Shown here: piece after piece, positions 11,271-22,422 of the stretch | Layout: the number at the start of each line of letters is the position of its first letter | Position numbering within the stretch: the first letter of the stretch is position 1 | Assembly: GCA_039707465.1 (NCBI GenBank) | Contig: CM077644.1 | Coordinates: 148,181,962 to 148,245,961 of the forward strand | Direction of reading: 5' to 3' | Source: Rhabdophis nuchalis | Taxonomy: Eukaryota; Chordata; Lepidosauria; Squamata; Natricidae | DNA length: 64,000 nt | The notes under the pieces: generated by a model | The model's database searches: none | Told to the model about the DNA's origin: nothing | The model's input: only the letters and a program-made list of their open reading frames with translations | Program-made: the position numbers and the translations under genes

Positions 11271-11684
11271 TTCCTTCCTTCCTTCCTTCCTTCCTTCCTT
11301 CTTTCCTTTCCTTTCCTTTCCTTTCCTTCCCGTTGGGTCACTGGCAGCAGCGGGCCAGATTTACTTCCAGGTACGCCGGTGGAACCCCCTCTCACCGGTT
11401 CTCTAAATTTCACCAACCGGCTCTCGCGGGTAGGTGCGAGCCTGCAGAAACCCACCACTGGTCTCCAGCCTCTGGAGGGTCTCCGGATCCCGGGGGAGGC
11501 AGTTTTTACTCTCCCAGATGCTTCAGGAAAGCATCTGGAGCCCAGGGAAGGGGGAAATGCCCCTCCCCCACCATGGTACAGGAAAATGCCCCTCCCCCAC
11601 TATGGTACAGGAGGTCGAGTAGGCCATACCCACCCAGCAACCAGGCAGAGAAACTGTTGCTGAAATTTTTGAAGCCCACCCCTA
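10746..11684. mobile_element. hAT-type MITE, CAGGGGTGGGCTGC family, host of a nested MITE
   Basis: The left end is CAGGGGTGGGCTGCTAC, and the right end is GAAGCCCACCCCTA. The flanking 8-mers AATAAAAC (10738-10745) and TATAAAAC (11685-11692) differ at one base. A second MITE (11005-11460) sits inside with its own exact duplication. The related element at 23417 is also invaded by other elements. Confidence 0.85.
11005..11460. mobile_element. nested hAT-type MITE carrying a CTTT microsatellite
   Basis: The ends CAGTGGTGGGTTTCAAA and AGAAACCCACCACTG are flanked by the exact 8-bp repeat GTCTCCAG (10997-11004, 11461-11468). That repeat belongs to the surrounding element, which proves the order of insertion. 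The interior has the TTTCTTTC run at 11188-11330, in the same place as in the copy at 17581, so the microsatellite travels with the transposon. Confidence 0.92.
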
Positions 11685-12189
11685 TATAAAACTATTCAAA
11701 ACACAGAAAATAATAATTCTGCTGTAGTCTGTGTTTATTCCATTCCCTGCTGCACAATATATTCAACACAGGACTCCATACTTTAAGAAAGATTGTTAAA
11801 CAAATGTAGCAACAAGACTTTAAAAGCATTGGGAAGTTAAATCTTATATAAACAGTTTCCAGAATAGCAGTCTTTTTTTATAGGGGTGGAAATTAGCCTC
11901 CACTCCACATTTAGAAAGATATGTCAAGTTACATTTCTTTTGCTAGGTTTTTAATTCCTGATTAATTTCAGACTTGATTTTAACTGACGTTACTGAACTT
12001 TTTTCCTATTTTTCCTACTTTATCCACTTTAGCCATCTTAATGCTTGTTTCTGTACAGAAGTGGGATGTAAATAAATACAGCAAAAACAACAAAGACTTT
12101 TGTGGTGGCACCTTAGATTTATTGCTCTCTATGGAGCCTCAAGAGTCTTTGATGTAAAACTGATGAGAGATTGAGAAAATGGTTGAAGA

Positions 12190-12530
12190 CTTGAGAAGAC
12201 TTGAGAAAAAATATAACACCGCTCTTCAAATACACAAAGGATATTAAATAGAAAAAGGTCAGGACCCATTCTTTATTCCCCGGAGACTGAAAGATTTGAA
12301 ATACTGATCTTAAGTTGCAGGAAAACAAATTGTGTCTGTTATTAAGAAAAACTTCCTGACGTAAGAGCAATTTAAGAGTAGAACCAATTTCCTAGAGAGA
12401 TGATGAAGGTTCTTGTCATTGGATTTGTTCAGAGATTGTACACTTGAAATTGGATTCCTGTGTTGAAAAAAGCATTGGACTTCATGACCTTTATGGTTCC
12501 TTCCAACTCCTAGATTCCATACTATGACCT
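12190..12530 (+). mobile_element. old, divergent CR1 3' end
   Basis: The plus strand follows the CR1 tail in order: AACTTCCTGACGTAAGAGCA, then GGATTTGTTCAGAG, then TTCATGACCTTTATGGTTCC and TTCCAACTCC. It is much more diverged than the copies at 2648 or 38440 and has no open frame. Confidence 0.6.
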
Positions 12531-12717
12531 AGACAGAATAAAAAGCTAGAAATGGTACATGAGAAACATTTCAGGAGTCTCCCCCAATTTCTAGCTTTTA
12601 TAAGTTCTACCCAGAGATGTTATGTGAGATCATCTTGCTATCATAAGTGCAAGAACATTCACTCTGACGGGTGATTTTTCAAGATATGGAATCTTTTAGT
12701 TTAAGTTAGCAAACTGG

Positions 12718-12890
12718 TGTCTATGGAGATTCTCAGTCATCCAGGTCATGGTTGTCCAAAAAGTGCTTTTTCAAGAGGCAACTGGACTTTCTGGTTTTTC
12801 TTTGAAGATGGTTTGCTTCTCATCCAAGAAGCTTCTCTTTGATTTCATGGCTGTGGTTCTTGTTGATGCTTAGGTGTGTTTTCTGTGATA
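12718..12890 (-). mobile_element. Penelope-like retroelement 3' fragment (second type)
   Basis: The stretch CATCCAGGTCATGGTTGTCC, with AAAAAGTGCTTTTTCAAGAG and CTTCTCATCCAAGAAGCTTC, matches a well-known vertebrate repeat tail that I associate with Neptune/Poseidon-type Penelope elements. The assignment is from memory. The fragment encodes nothing intact. Confidence 0.4.
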
Positions 12891-13444
12891 ATGTCTCAGA
12901 AAACTTGAATACTTAAATGACCTCACTTGTTCTATCTCCTTACATTTGGAATCATCTATATCTCTTTGGTCTTTTAGAAAATACTACTCCCTTGATTTTA
13001 CTACTCCCTTTATAATAATTAATCTATAACCATTCCTTCCTAGAGTAAATTCTAAATTCTGCCAGGATTCTTCTGCTTCCAATTAACATTGAGAATACTA
13101 TGTTGACTTCTTACAGTAATATAGGGGTCTTTCTACTTCCAACTGGCAGAGCATGAAAAGAAATGGATTATTAAGCTCTTCCACAATGTTGTTTATATAA
13201 AAATTAAAAAGGAAGGGTAGCAATATACAACCCTGGCGGACATCTTTTGTAGTTTTACTCTGCTTTGTTATGGAGCTGCTTTGGTTTATCCATAGTTGAA
13301 TGTAAGTGTCTTCATATAACTTATATATGAATCCTATGTCTATACTGGTAGTTAATGTTCGACTTCAGAAGTAAGGCATTTTTTCTCATGACTTTTTAAT
13401 ATGAAAAAGCAGGTGTTCATGTATTAGACAAGCATTTTTAAAGT

Positions 13445-13565
13445 TATATATTTATTTATATATTTATTAATTTATTTGTTTGATTTATGTGCCACATATG
13501 TCTTCTAGAAGGGGCTCTGGGCAGCTTACAGACGTTCAAACCAGTAGACATTAAAAGGATAAAGT
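13445..13565 (-). mobile_element. LINE (L2/CR1 group) 3' UTR fragment
   Basis: The TTTATTAATTTATTTGTTTG tail is followed by the GCCACATATG...GGGGCTCTGGGCAGCTTAC module. This has the same layout as the L2 3' ends (A-rich tail, then a short GC-rich hairpin, then GACNTTCAAA), though the sequence is diverged. Confidence 0.45.
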
Positions 13566-13712
13566 AATAAATAACAATAATAAAATAAGTGCAGTTAAAA
13601 AATGGGGAAGAGGGGAACACCAAATACATGGGGAGAGTTGTGGGCTAGACACCCCCAGAAAGTTGCACCTCTGTTGGGGCCCGAGGCTAATTGGCAGAAG
13701 AAGGGTTTCCGA

Positions 13713-13910
13713 CAGGAGTGGTATTCTACTTACCTTTCCTACCGGTTCGCAAATGTGGGCGTGCATGCATACGGCTTTCTGCGCATGTGCTTTGCTTTTA
13801 AAAAGGTCCTAAATGGGATGCCGTAGGGCTGGGGCAGGTGGACAGCACCACCCGCGATTTCTGCTATCAGTTTGGGTGAGCCAGTCAGAACCAGCAGAAT
13901 ACTACCTCTG
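13713..13910. mobile_element. hAT-type MITE, 198 bp
   Basis: The ends CAGGAGTGGTATTCTACTT and AGCAGAATACTACCTCTG are flanked by GTTTCCGA and GTTTCAGA (one mismatch) at 13705-13712 and 13911-13918. The interior is different from the 9497 family, although the ends are related. Confidence 0.8.
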
Positions 13911-13919
13911 GTTTCAGAT

Positions 13920-14820
13920 CCTTGGAAAAGGTCAGGAGGGGTGTTGCGGATCTCATCTTGGCAGATATGATGTTCCAAAAGGTAGGACTATGATGAATAT
14001 AATTTTTTAAAGCTTTAACGGTATATCTTACATGCCTTTCAAGAAACATTGAATTTAGTGGATTTATTTTGAGGAATCCAGTAGAGATTTATAGTCCTGC
14101 AATCAGATGTGGTATGGTGACCTAAATTATAAACACATTTCTTTTAGCTAATCTTTTTTTCCCCATTCCCTTTTGTTTTAGGAGAGTCCTGATATATTAG
14201 GTTTTTAAAAATCTGATTTAAGCTTTTGAAACCAAATATACATTTCCTACGCACATCTGGGGAAAAAATGCAATAGCAGATTTTGAGAGTAAGGTGAAAA
14301 ATTATGAGGCTTGTTTTTGGAATAGGTATGGTTTTAAAACAAATAGCTTCCCAGATAGGACACCATCTCCTACCGTTTTTCAAATCTATAAAGATGTAAG
14401 TTATTCTCTGAAAATTTAAAATAATAAATATAGATAATATACCACTCACAATGGAGGTATTTCATAAGACTATGTGACATTGCTGATTCCTAGAAAGTTC
14501 TATATTAAAATATTTGATACTCCCACTGAAGAAAAGTGGTTCAATAATTTTTAACGGTATACATTAAATGGATTTTTAATAATCAATGCTTAATCATTTA
14601 TTTAATGCTGCAGTGGATGAAAATTTAGCATACAATTTCGCATTCTTCATATCTAGCTGACCTTGGCTGATGTAAAAAAAAAAAAAATAGACAGAGTCAT
14701 ACTTGATTAATATTGAATGAATGAGTAGCCCAAAAAAATATCTTCCTGCCCTTATGTATGAGAGTTGGGGAAGAAGAAACAATATTTCTGTCATATCTTT
14801 ATTCCTAGAATGACCTGTTG
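13920..14820. other. unique AT-rich sequence, no feature recognised
   Basis: Very AT-rich, with no repeat or coding frame that I can support. Confidence 0.4.
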
Positions 14821-14823
14821 TGA

Positions 14824-15378
14824 GAGAGCCAGTTTGGCATAGTGGTTAAGGCACTATGCTAGAAATGGCTGACCATGAATTCTAGTCCTGTCTTAAGGTA
14901 AAGGTTCAGGTTCTCCTGCACGTGTCTGCTAGTCATTTCTGACTCTAGCTCATCTCCGTTTTTAAGCCCAAGAGCCAGCACTGTCCAAAGATGTCTCCAT
15001 AGTCATGTGTCCAGCATGACTAAATGCCAAAGGTACAAAGAACACTGATTACCTTCCTTCCCACCAAAGGTGGTCCCTATTTTTCTACTTGCATATTTAT
15101 GTGCTTTTGAACTGCTAGGCTGGCAGAAGCTGGGACAGGTAATGGGAGCTCACTCCATTACGCAGTGCTAGGGATTCGAACCATTGAACTGCCGACCTTT
15201 CTGATTGACAAGCTCGGTGTCTTACATGAAGCTAATTGGGTGACCCTGGACTGGCCAATCTCTCTTAGCCCTAAGAAAGAGACAGTGACACCCTTTGTCA
15301 AAAACAAACTTTGCAGGGAGTAGTCCAGACAGTTGCCAGGAATCAACACCGACTTGAAGGTGCCCACAGTCTTACTTA
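14824..15378 (+). mobile_element. Sauria-type tRNA SINE interrupted by another SINE
   Basis: The head AGAGCCAGTTTGGCATAGTG with GGTTAAGGC is the tRNA-derived box A region of squamate SINEs. After the inner SINE (14897-15225), the body resumes with AGCTAATTGGGTGACCCTGG and GGCCAATCTCTCTTAGCCC. The tail runs through CAGTTGCCAGGAATCAACAC. Confidence 0.75.
14897..15225 (-). mobile_element. tRNA-derived SINE nested in a Sauria-type SINE
   Basis: It has the same body as the SINE at 4193 (ACCAAAGGTGGTCCCTATTT on the plus strand, box B as GGGATTCGAACC). Its tRNA end is cut just before box A: GTCTTA is followed at once by the outer SINE, so the promoter is broken. Confidence 0.8.
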
Positions 15379-15382
15379 CTTA

Positions 15383-15850
15383 CTTACTTTATTAGATTTC
15401 TATCCCACCCTATCTCCCAAAATGGGACTCAGGGCAGCGCACAGGAATTTAAAAATCTAAAAATACAAACAATACAAAATTCTACAAACGTTAAAACTAC
15501 AATTAAATAATTTAGCCCATGCTAAACGACCAATATTAATTTAAAACCCAACCCTAAAAATATCATAGCTGTAGCAGCTATGCCAGGCCGGCCATATGGA
15601 AGAAATATGTTTTCAGTGTCCGGCGGAAGAGGCGAAGGTTGGTGATAGTGCGAAGGTCAGGGGCGAGGTCATTCCAGAAGGCAGGGCTTGCCACAGAGAA
15701 GGCTCTTCCCCTGGGCGTCGCCAGCCGGCATTGTCCGGCGGATGGCACCCTAAGGAGGCCCTCCCTGTGGGAGCGGACGGGTCGAATGGAGGTATGTTGT
15801 AGTAGGCGGTCCTGCAAGTAACCAGGCCCACTGCCATGGAGCGCTTTAAA
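15383..15850 (-). mobile_element. L2 LINE 3' fragment
   Basis: The tail is (TTAC)n at 15372-15390. The 3' UTR holds TATCTCCCAAAATGGGACTC and AGGGCAGCGCACAGG. Minus-strand codons at 15578-15817 give the L2 C terminus (GRAFSVASPAFWNDLAPDL, then LRLFRRTLKTYFF). The 5' part is missing. Confidence 0.85.
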
Positions 15851-15859
15851 GATGTCTAG

Positions 15860-17570
15860 TTGGCCTTCTCCCTGAGGGGAGTTAGAAAACTGATGAAGAC
15901 AAAACGTTTTTTTAGAGCTTTTAATCTTTAATTTTAATTGTAGAATTAGTTGCTGGATAATGCACTTTTGAGTGTATTCATAGTTTTATGGTTTAATATG
16001 GTTTACTGGTTTTATTAATGTTATATGATATTGCAAACTACTAGAAGTTTCTTGGGGATACGATGGGACTTTTAAAAAGGCTGGAGTAAACAAATCAACA
16101 ATCTCACCTTTTAACAAGGAACTATTCTTATCCAATGGAAAGTTATCCACAGTATGGTAATTTTCAACATCTTGCAATATCTGTTGCATGTGAGGCTGCT
16201 CCCAAAGACAATTCCAAAACTGCAGTTAGTTCAATACTTGGGGGTTTAGATTGGTCTCTGGAAATATATCTTGTCTACACTAAAAGAACTGTCAGAATAC
16301 TCTGAACATGCTGGCAAATCTATGCAGGACATGAAATGAGCCCTTGACTATTAAATGATCCCACCACTATGATTTATGCCATTGCATAACGTGGAAAGAA
16401 TCCAGTGATTTCTTAACTGCATGTAGAGGAAAAGTTGAGTTTGCTTCTTGGGCAGATATGAAGCCTACCTAATATTGTTGTAATAGCTTCTGGTCCATTT
16501 TAGCGCATGATCAGCAGGGATGATGCTCTTTTTATCTGGAGTCTTGGCTCTCTCCAAAATACTGCTAATGGCCCAATTCTGAAAAATAAAAAAAGAATCC
16601 TGTAAATCTGAAGTGAGTAACCTTGTTTGGTTTGGTTTTTGTCCATCAAGTGCCACATTTCCTCAGGGTTGCCTTAGAAAAAACAGACCCAGTTTTCTCA
16701 CAAGCAGCTTTGAAATAAGGCTGGAAGACTTTAAGATCAGGCCTGAAAACCCCCTTGGATTGCACATTGTCCACACTGTTATAAATAAATTGCCCCCTTC
16801 GTGCCACATAAATCTATAAAGCTCATAAGCTTCTAGATAAAGGTACAGACAATACCTTCAAGCTGGCAGTAAGCTGATTTGCTTTGTGATAGTTCCAAGT
16901 ACATTGAAAGCTATACATTCTGCTTCACAATGGTCAGTTTTAGCATTGAAATCTTTTACTGTGGGTAGATTTCTTCTTATCAATTGGTTTTAGAGGACTG
17001 CTGAGTTAAAATTGCTCCAGATGTACCTACTTTATAGATATAAATTGGCTTAACAGCCCTTTTCCCTTGAGGATTTTAGGAAGTATAGTTCACTGAGCAA
17101 GAGAGAGGGAAAGCAATGTTTGATGTGGAATTTTTAGCAACCTACATATTACAAAACTCAATATTCTTTGAGAGAAAGGTTGACAAAGAAAGAATAAGTC
17201 TACTTTTAATATAGGCCTAATATAAATGATTTTTGGCGGAAATCTGTTGAAACTATCCTTTCAGCAAGTATAGAAGGAAGGGACAAGAAATTAGTTTTAG
17301 ATCCTATAGGGAAATTAAAAAAGTTAAACTGAAATAAATATTTAAAAACTGTTCTTAATATTCTGCCAAAAATAAGTATATGCAAAATGACAGCTTCTGT
17401 AGGAAAAGAGGGAAGCACGGCCTCCTTTAGAAAAAGCTGGGGAAGAAAGAATTTCCCTATCTTTGCACATCATAATAAGAAAATATATGAATTGGGTTAA
17501 ATTACCTTTGGTTTTTTTTTTTAAAAAAAAAGTGAAGTTAAAAAAATAATTGCATCCACAGGTTTTACTA
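15860..17570. other. unique sequence, no feature recognised
   Basis: About 1.7 kb of AT-rich single-copy-looking DNA. The short frames of 63-84 codons here lack any motif. This is one of the longest repeat-free stretches in the window. Confidence 0.4.
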
Positions 17571-17580
17571 GCCCACTGAT

Positions 17581-17765
17581 CAGTGGTGGGTTTCAAAATT
17601 TTTTAGAGCCTACTCTGTAGGTGTGGCCTATTTTGTGGGCATGGCTTGGCAGTCATGTGACTGGGTGGGAGTGGCCAACTTGTAAAATGTGGTGAAACTC
17701 ATTTAACAACACTCTTGCTTAGCAACCAAAATTTTGGTCTCAGTTGTGATAATAAATTAATTAAT

Positions 17766-17845
<80 letters not shown>

Positions 17846-17997
17846 TCCTTTCCTTTCCTTTCCTTCTTGTTAGGTCACCGGCAGCGGCATGGCAGACTTA
17901 CTTCCGGGTCCGCTGGTGGAACATCCTCTCACCGGCTCTCTAAATGTCACCATCCGGCTCTCGCGAGTAGGTGCGAACCTGCAGAAACCCACCACTG
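17581..17997. mobile_element. hAT-type MITE with internal CTTT microsatellite
   Basis: The ends are CAGTGGTGGGTTTCAAA and GCAGAAACCCACCACTG, with an exact 8-bp duplication CCACTGAT at 17573-17580 and 17998-18005. The (CTTT)n at 17767-17863 sits at the same internal place as in the copy at 11005. A partial third copy is at 63496-63712. Confidence 0.95.
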
Positions 17998-18102
17998 CCA
18001 CTGATCCATACAATGAACAGATGAACATGCAGCTGATTTTTAGGAAATAGAATGAGAAACTGATGCGATACCCACATGGAAGAGTTTTCTATTGTTTTGG
18101 TA

Positions 18103-18446
18103 CAGTGATGGGTTCCAGATCCCATTCCAACTGGTACGGATGGAATGGGCCGGTGTCACCCACATGGGCGTGCATGGCGCACACGCACACATATGGGCAC
18201 AGTGCATATTGTACCTACCTGCGATGCTTACGCAAGCTTCTGCAACGCTCCAGCTGCTCGGCGGAGTGTCACACAGGCACTGTACGTGCCATGCACATGC
18301 ACGGAAGTGCCAAGAGCTTAAAGCACAGGTAAGGAGCGAGGGCAGGCAGGTGGGCCCTCCGGAGCACCGTACCAGAACAGTATCCGGTGCTCCAGGCAGG
18401 CTCCAGTACGCCCGTACAGGGGCGTACCGCCTGCAACCCACCATTG
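18103..18446. mobile_element. hAT-type MITE, CAGTGATGGGTTCC type
   Basis: The ends are CAGTGATGGGTTCCAGA and CTGCAACCCACCATTG. The flanks TTTTGGTA (18095-18102) and TCTTGGTA (18447-18454) differ at one base. The interior is GC-rich. The frames of up to 160 codons across it are accidental. Confidence 0.8.
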
Positions 18447-18454
18447 TCTTGGTA

Positions 18455-19182
18455 CCACATATATATAAAATAATAGTATGATGAAAATAAGGAAATGAGG
18501 CAGAATCCTGATAGGACCACAAGAGAGGTGAAAGTCAAAGAGTTTCAAGTTGATTTTTCCTTTTAAACTGGAATGGGAAAATATTTACCTTTCTTTATTA
18601 ATATTTTGTGGGTGTGTAGGTGTTTGTGTGCATGTGTGCACATGTGGAGAGAGAGGGGGAGGTGGATGGGTGGGTGGGAGGGAGGGAGAGCTTTACATAT
18701 ATATATGTGATTTATTGACTGTGTGTCACCAAGTTGGTATTCTTAGCAGTCACATAGACTTTCTTTAGGATGATCTGTTCCCAGCCCATCACTGTTATAA
18801 TCAAGTCCACAGTCACCTTGTTCTCTTTCCTTCCACTTTTCCCAGCATTATTCTTTATGTGTGCCCAATGTGTTATCATTCCAATTTAGAAATAAATCAT
18901 TAGCCTCGTAATGCAGGAAAACCCAGACTATTATCCGGCAAACATAAGAATCCAAAAAGCCCTTGTTTTAAATGCACATTAGAGGAAATATGGACAAAAA
19001 TGGATTGAAGTCATAGACAGGCTAAAGGCTAATGCTTGCCGATTCCTCCTCATTATAGGTTTACAACCTTTGTTGCTTTGAATTATTCATTTTATGGTTT
19101 CTCACATGAGGAAAAAAATCTTACAATTCAGTTCTACGTTGGTACGTATCATTGGAGGGGTGAGAAGTCCTGGGATAGAGGA
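18455..19182. other. unique sequence with a GT/GA-rich patch
   Basis: Purine-rich low-complexity words (GTGTGTAGG, GGGAGGGAGGG) occur at 18610-18690. Nothing else is recognised. Confidence 0.4.
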
Positions 19183-19752
19183 TGTTGTGGCCCGCCAGAG
19201 GAGCTAACAGCAGATTCGGACAGTGAGGAGGTTGGGGAGGAACATGGGCCAGTCCTGGAGTCTGGGGAAGCCTCTGACAAGTGCCCTGCATCAGAGGCAG
19301 AGATGGGGCCTGGGTCGTCTGACAGTTATCAGCTGCCGTTAGAGTCAGACATCAATGAGGCAGAAGAACAACTGGAGCCTGTTCCCAGTGTGCGCATGCA
19401 CAGAGTTGCCAGACGAAGGGAACAGCTAAGGAACAAGGGTCAACTTGGTAAAGCCACAGGTGGGCAGTGAATGGCCCCTCCCATAGGGAATAAAAGAGGA
19501 GCAAAAGGGGAGAGGTGTTTGCAGGAGACATTTAGTTCATTCCTGCATTCTTGCAACTATTGCGGCATCTGAAAGATATCGGCCTGGCCACTCTCCAAGC
19601 CTGATAAAGGTTGGTCATTGTGAACTATCTTGAAAGACTGTGGGCCGGGACTTTGCTGGAGAAGAATTCACTGTAAATTAAATAAAAGGGGTTTATCGGG
19701 ATGAGGACTTGGCTTCGTGCTGCTGGGGAAGCCTCTGTCAAGTACCCTAACA
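19183..19752 (+). mobile_element. solo LTR, family 1
   Basis: It begins TGTTGTGGCC and ends ACCCTAACA (TG...CA). A TATA-like AATAAAAGAGG lies near 19490 and an AATAAAAGGGG polyadenylation signal near 19682, in the order U3-R-U5. A second copy of about the same length is at 35860, so the boundaries are supported by comparison. I could not find a clean target duplication here. The 144-codon frame at 19036-19470 is partly inside U3 and is not a gene. No internal retroviral region accompanies it. Confidence 0.75.
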
Positions 19753-20093
19753 ATGCCTGCTTCATAATAAGCGACCGATACTATAATACAAAAAGCAGTG
19801 ATTTATTAACAGCTTAATTAGGCATTCCTCATTAGGCATTTCTTGTTTGCAGTCATCTTTTTTGCTTTCTTTGTCTGCTTCTGAACTTTGTCCGCATTAC
19901 TGTCCTCCCTTCAGCCTTTGTCATAAATCACAGCCAATGAGAGATGGTAGTTTAGACATGCGCATTCACAGGCCAGCTTGAGATTCCTTTTTGACCACAG
20001 GTATGTTTGGAATTCTCCTCTCTCTATGGCAGTTTGATAGTAGTCATAGAGATGCTTCACAAACTGACAGACTAGGTCAGAACAGAGGGTGAC
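19753..20093. other. sequence with LTR-like signals, unassigned
   Basis: On the minus strand there are a CCAAT-like CTCATTGGCTGTG (in plus terms CAGCCAATGAG) and an AATAAATCAC polyadenylation-like word in a plausible order. Without a partner copy I do not call an LTR. Confidence 0.3.
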
Positions 20094-20094
20094 T

Positions 20095-20325
20095 GGGAGA
20101 GTCAGTTTGGTCTAGTGGTTAAAGCACCAGACTAGAAACCAGGATTCTGTGAGTTCCAGTCCTGCTTTAGTGTGAAAGCCAAGTGGATGACTTTAAGTCA
20201 GTCATTGTTTTTCAGCCCGACTCCCCTCACTTGTTCTTGTGGGGAAAATAGGAGGAGGAAGAGGTATTAGGTGTGTTCCCTATCATTTGTCATTTATACA
20301 AATAGTAAAGGGATAAAATATAAAT
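20095..20325 (+). mobile_element. Sauria-type SINE
   Basis: The head GTCAGTTTGGTCTAGTGGTT carries box A. The stretch TGAGTTCCAGTCCTGC is a degenerate box B. GTGGATGACTTTAAGTCAGTC and GGGGAAAATAGGAGGAGG follow in the usual order. This SINE class is specific to squamates and shares its tail with RTE-BovB LINEs, one of which is present at 60470. Confidence 0.8.
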
Positions 20326-21760
20326 AAGTTTAAGATTTTATATGAATACTCACTTCATAAACAGCATAGAAAGGAGGGAGAAGGATATGGGTAGACAGAG
20401 GGTGATTTTTCCAATCTGGCTTTTTTTTTTTTTGATAGAATTAATCAGGTAATTATTTGTACAAATAGCCCTGTTAATTTTAAGTGTTATGGAAGCAAGG
20501 ATGCAATCATGCTTTCCTCAGCATGACAAGAGGCAGCCTATTTAGGAAAGTATTTGAAGCTGCATCTACCAAACAGAATGTTTCTTTCTTTATATATTTA
20601 TTATATTAGTCTCTTTTCTCTAAAGAGATGTGAATAGTCTTGCCTTCACAGTAATCCTATGAAGTTTATCGGGAGAGTGAAAAGTTTGTTTGTTGAGCTT
20701 CACAATTAAACAGGGATTTGAATTCTTTGCTTTTTTCCACATCAGATTCTCAATTTATAGATCTTTGGTCACACAAAATTGTGACAGGTTTTCTTGTGTG
20801 CTGCAGAAATGGCTGAGCCTGGGCAATGAAAGGTTATATCCTAGCACTCTGACTGTGGGTCAGTGAGGTGTCATTTCTGCTGCCTTTCTCTATCTTCCAG
20901 GTGGCATTTCACTTGGGGTTCCTCCCTTTACCTCTGGGGTGTGTAAGAGAAATAAGGTTTCATAATCTCTATTGTCTTTTTGGTTATTAAAAGGTCCAAA
21001 AGCAAAATAGAAATCAGTCGTGCTTTCTTCTTGTTGCATAGCATAAAGGCATTATAGGTGCCTTTGGGAGAAAATCCAGGGATAAACAAAATCATTTTTT
21101 ATTTTAAAAAAGAAGTTAAGGTGTTTTTAAAAAACCTCCTGAAAATTACAAAATAAGATAGCATTCCTAAAAAAAATAGTCCTGGGCTATTATAAATATA
21201 AATTTATCATTTTTTCCTTGAGGGAAGTTGCAAATTAAGATTACAGCCTAGCAGAAGAGTTTAAATAAAATCATTATATTCTTCCTCCGCTTAAAAGTAG
21301 CATTCAAAGTGCTAAGGTCACCAGAAACATGAAAATTCCTAATTATGCTTAAAAGAAATAATATCAGATTTATACTATTTTTCAAAAAATATGTAAACAA
21401 ACACAAACAGAAAAAGAATAAAAGAATAAAGCATAAATGATTAAAAAACTAAAATGTTGAAGAGATTATAGAAGAAAAATGCAATCCTCTGGACCGACAG
21501 ACACACCCCAATTTGCTGGCAAACCTAAATTCTGACCAGAGGCTATATGGAATGATCTTGGCCCCATGGTTTTGGATGCTCAGTTGGCAGTCTTTTTCTC
21601 CAATTCTACCATTATCTTTTTAAAGAAGTCAAATCTGCTCTTCCCAAAATAGAGAGTTGGGATGTGTATGTGTCTAAGAGCCATTCCCCAAAAGGGAATG
21701 CTTTCTGTGTTTATCAGGAAACCTAAAAGAATTGTGAATGTTTCACTCGATGGTCTATAT
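20326..21760. other. unique AT-rich sequence, no feature recognised
   Basis: About 1.4 kb without recognised repeats or coding potential. Confidence 0.4.
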
Positions 21761-21763
21761 CCA

Positions 21764-22422
21764 TAACTAGCTGAATACCTATGCTTCACGATGAAACTAT
21801 GAGATTGGGCTATGCAGGAGAAATTCGATTCACAATCCGTTGGCTCAGTGGTGGTCAGTGATTGAAACACATAAGGGAATATTGATCCTGCTGCCTTGAG
21901 TCTGGAAGCAATTCCATAGGTGGAAAGCATAGACATTTTGGTAGGATACTGATGTTTAGTATTGTAAGGAGCCCCAGACAGCTCCTGAGTGAAGGAGTGG
22001 AACGTCTGCCAGTTTGAACTGAGGTAGTAGAATGTGAGGCAACTGGCATTTGGAACAGAGTTCTCTTCAGGGGGGAGGGGGAGTAGACTCTCTTACGTCT
22101 TAGCATCAGAACGTGTTAATACAAGGCAACTGGCAGTTGGAACAGAGCTCTTTTCAGGTGAGAAGGGGGAGTAGAATTTTTAATTTAATTTTTAATTTAA
22201 TTTCGAATTTATACCCCTCTTATAACTCTTTAGCATCAGAGTGTGTTAAATTCTGTATAAGAAATGCTAATGATCTCATGGTCATTAAAAAAAAAAACCC
22301 TTTCTTAGCAAGAACCTAGAAGCCAAAAGGAACATACGTGCCAAATTTCAAAATTTGTAGGCTTTATGGTTCTGGAGGTTTCATGATGTTTGAGTGGTAT
22401 TTGCCTTTTATATATATAGATG
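21764..22422. repeat. unclassified dispersed repeat, ACTAGCTG...TATATATAGATG
   Basis: It starts at TAACTAGCTGAATACC with the phrase ATGCTTCACGATGAAACT, and ends in TTTTATATATATAGATGA. The outer ends of the region 28077-31197 have the same pattern. An internal direct repeat, GGCAACTGGCA(T/G)TTGGAACAG, occurs at about 22037 and 22123. The class is unknown to me; a Helitron or a Penelope-like element would both be possible. Confidence 0.4.

Noticed and set aside
11190..11330. Independent CTTT microsatellite
   Set aside because: It lies at the same internal place in two copies of one MITE, so it is described as part of the transposon.
18040..18538. 160-codon minus and 129-codon plus frames
   Set aside because: Both lie inside the GC-rich MITE 18103-18446, which explains the lack of stops. 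No family resemblance.
19036..19470. 144-codon frame with acidic C-terminal part (DSDSEEVGEEHGPV)
   Set aside because: The acidic part is LTR U3 sequence. The homologous LTR at 35860 shows the same words with frame breaks.
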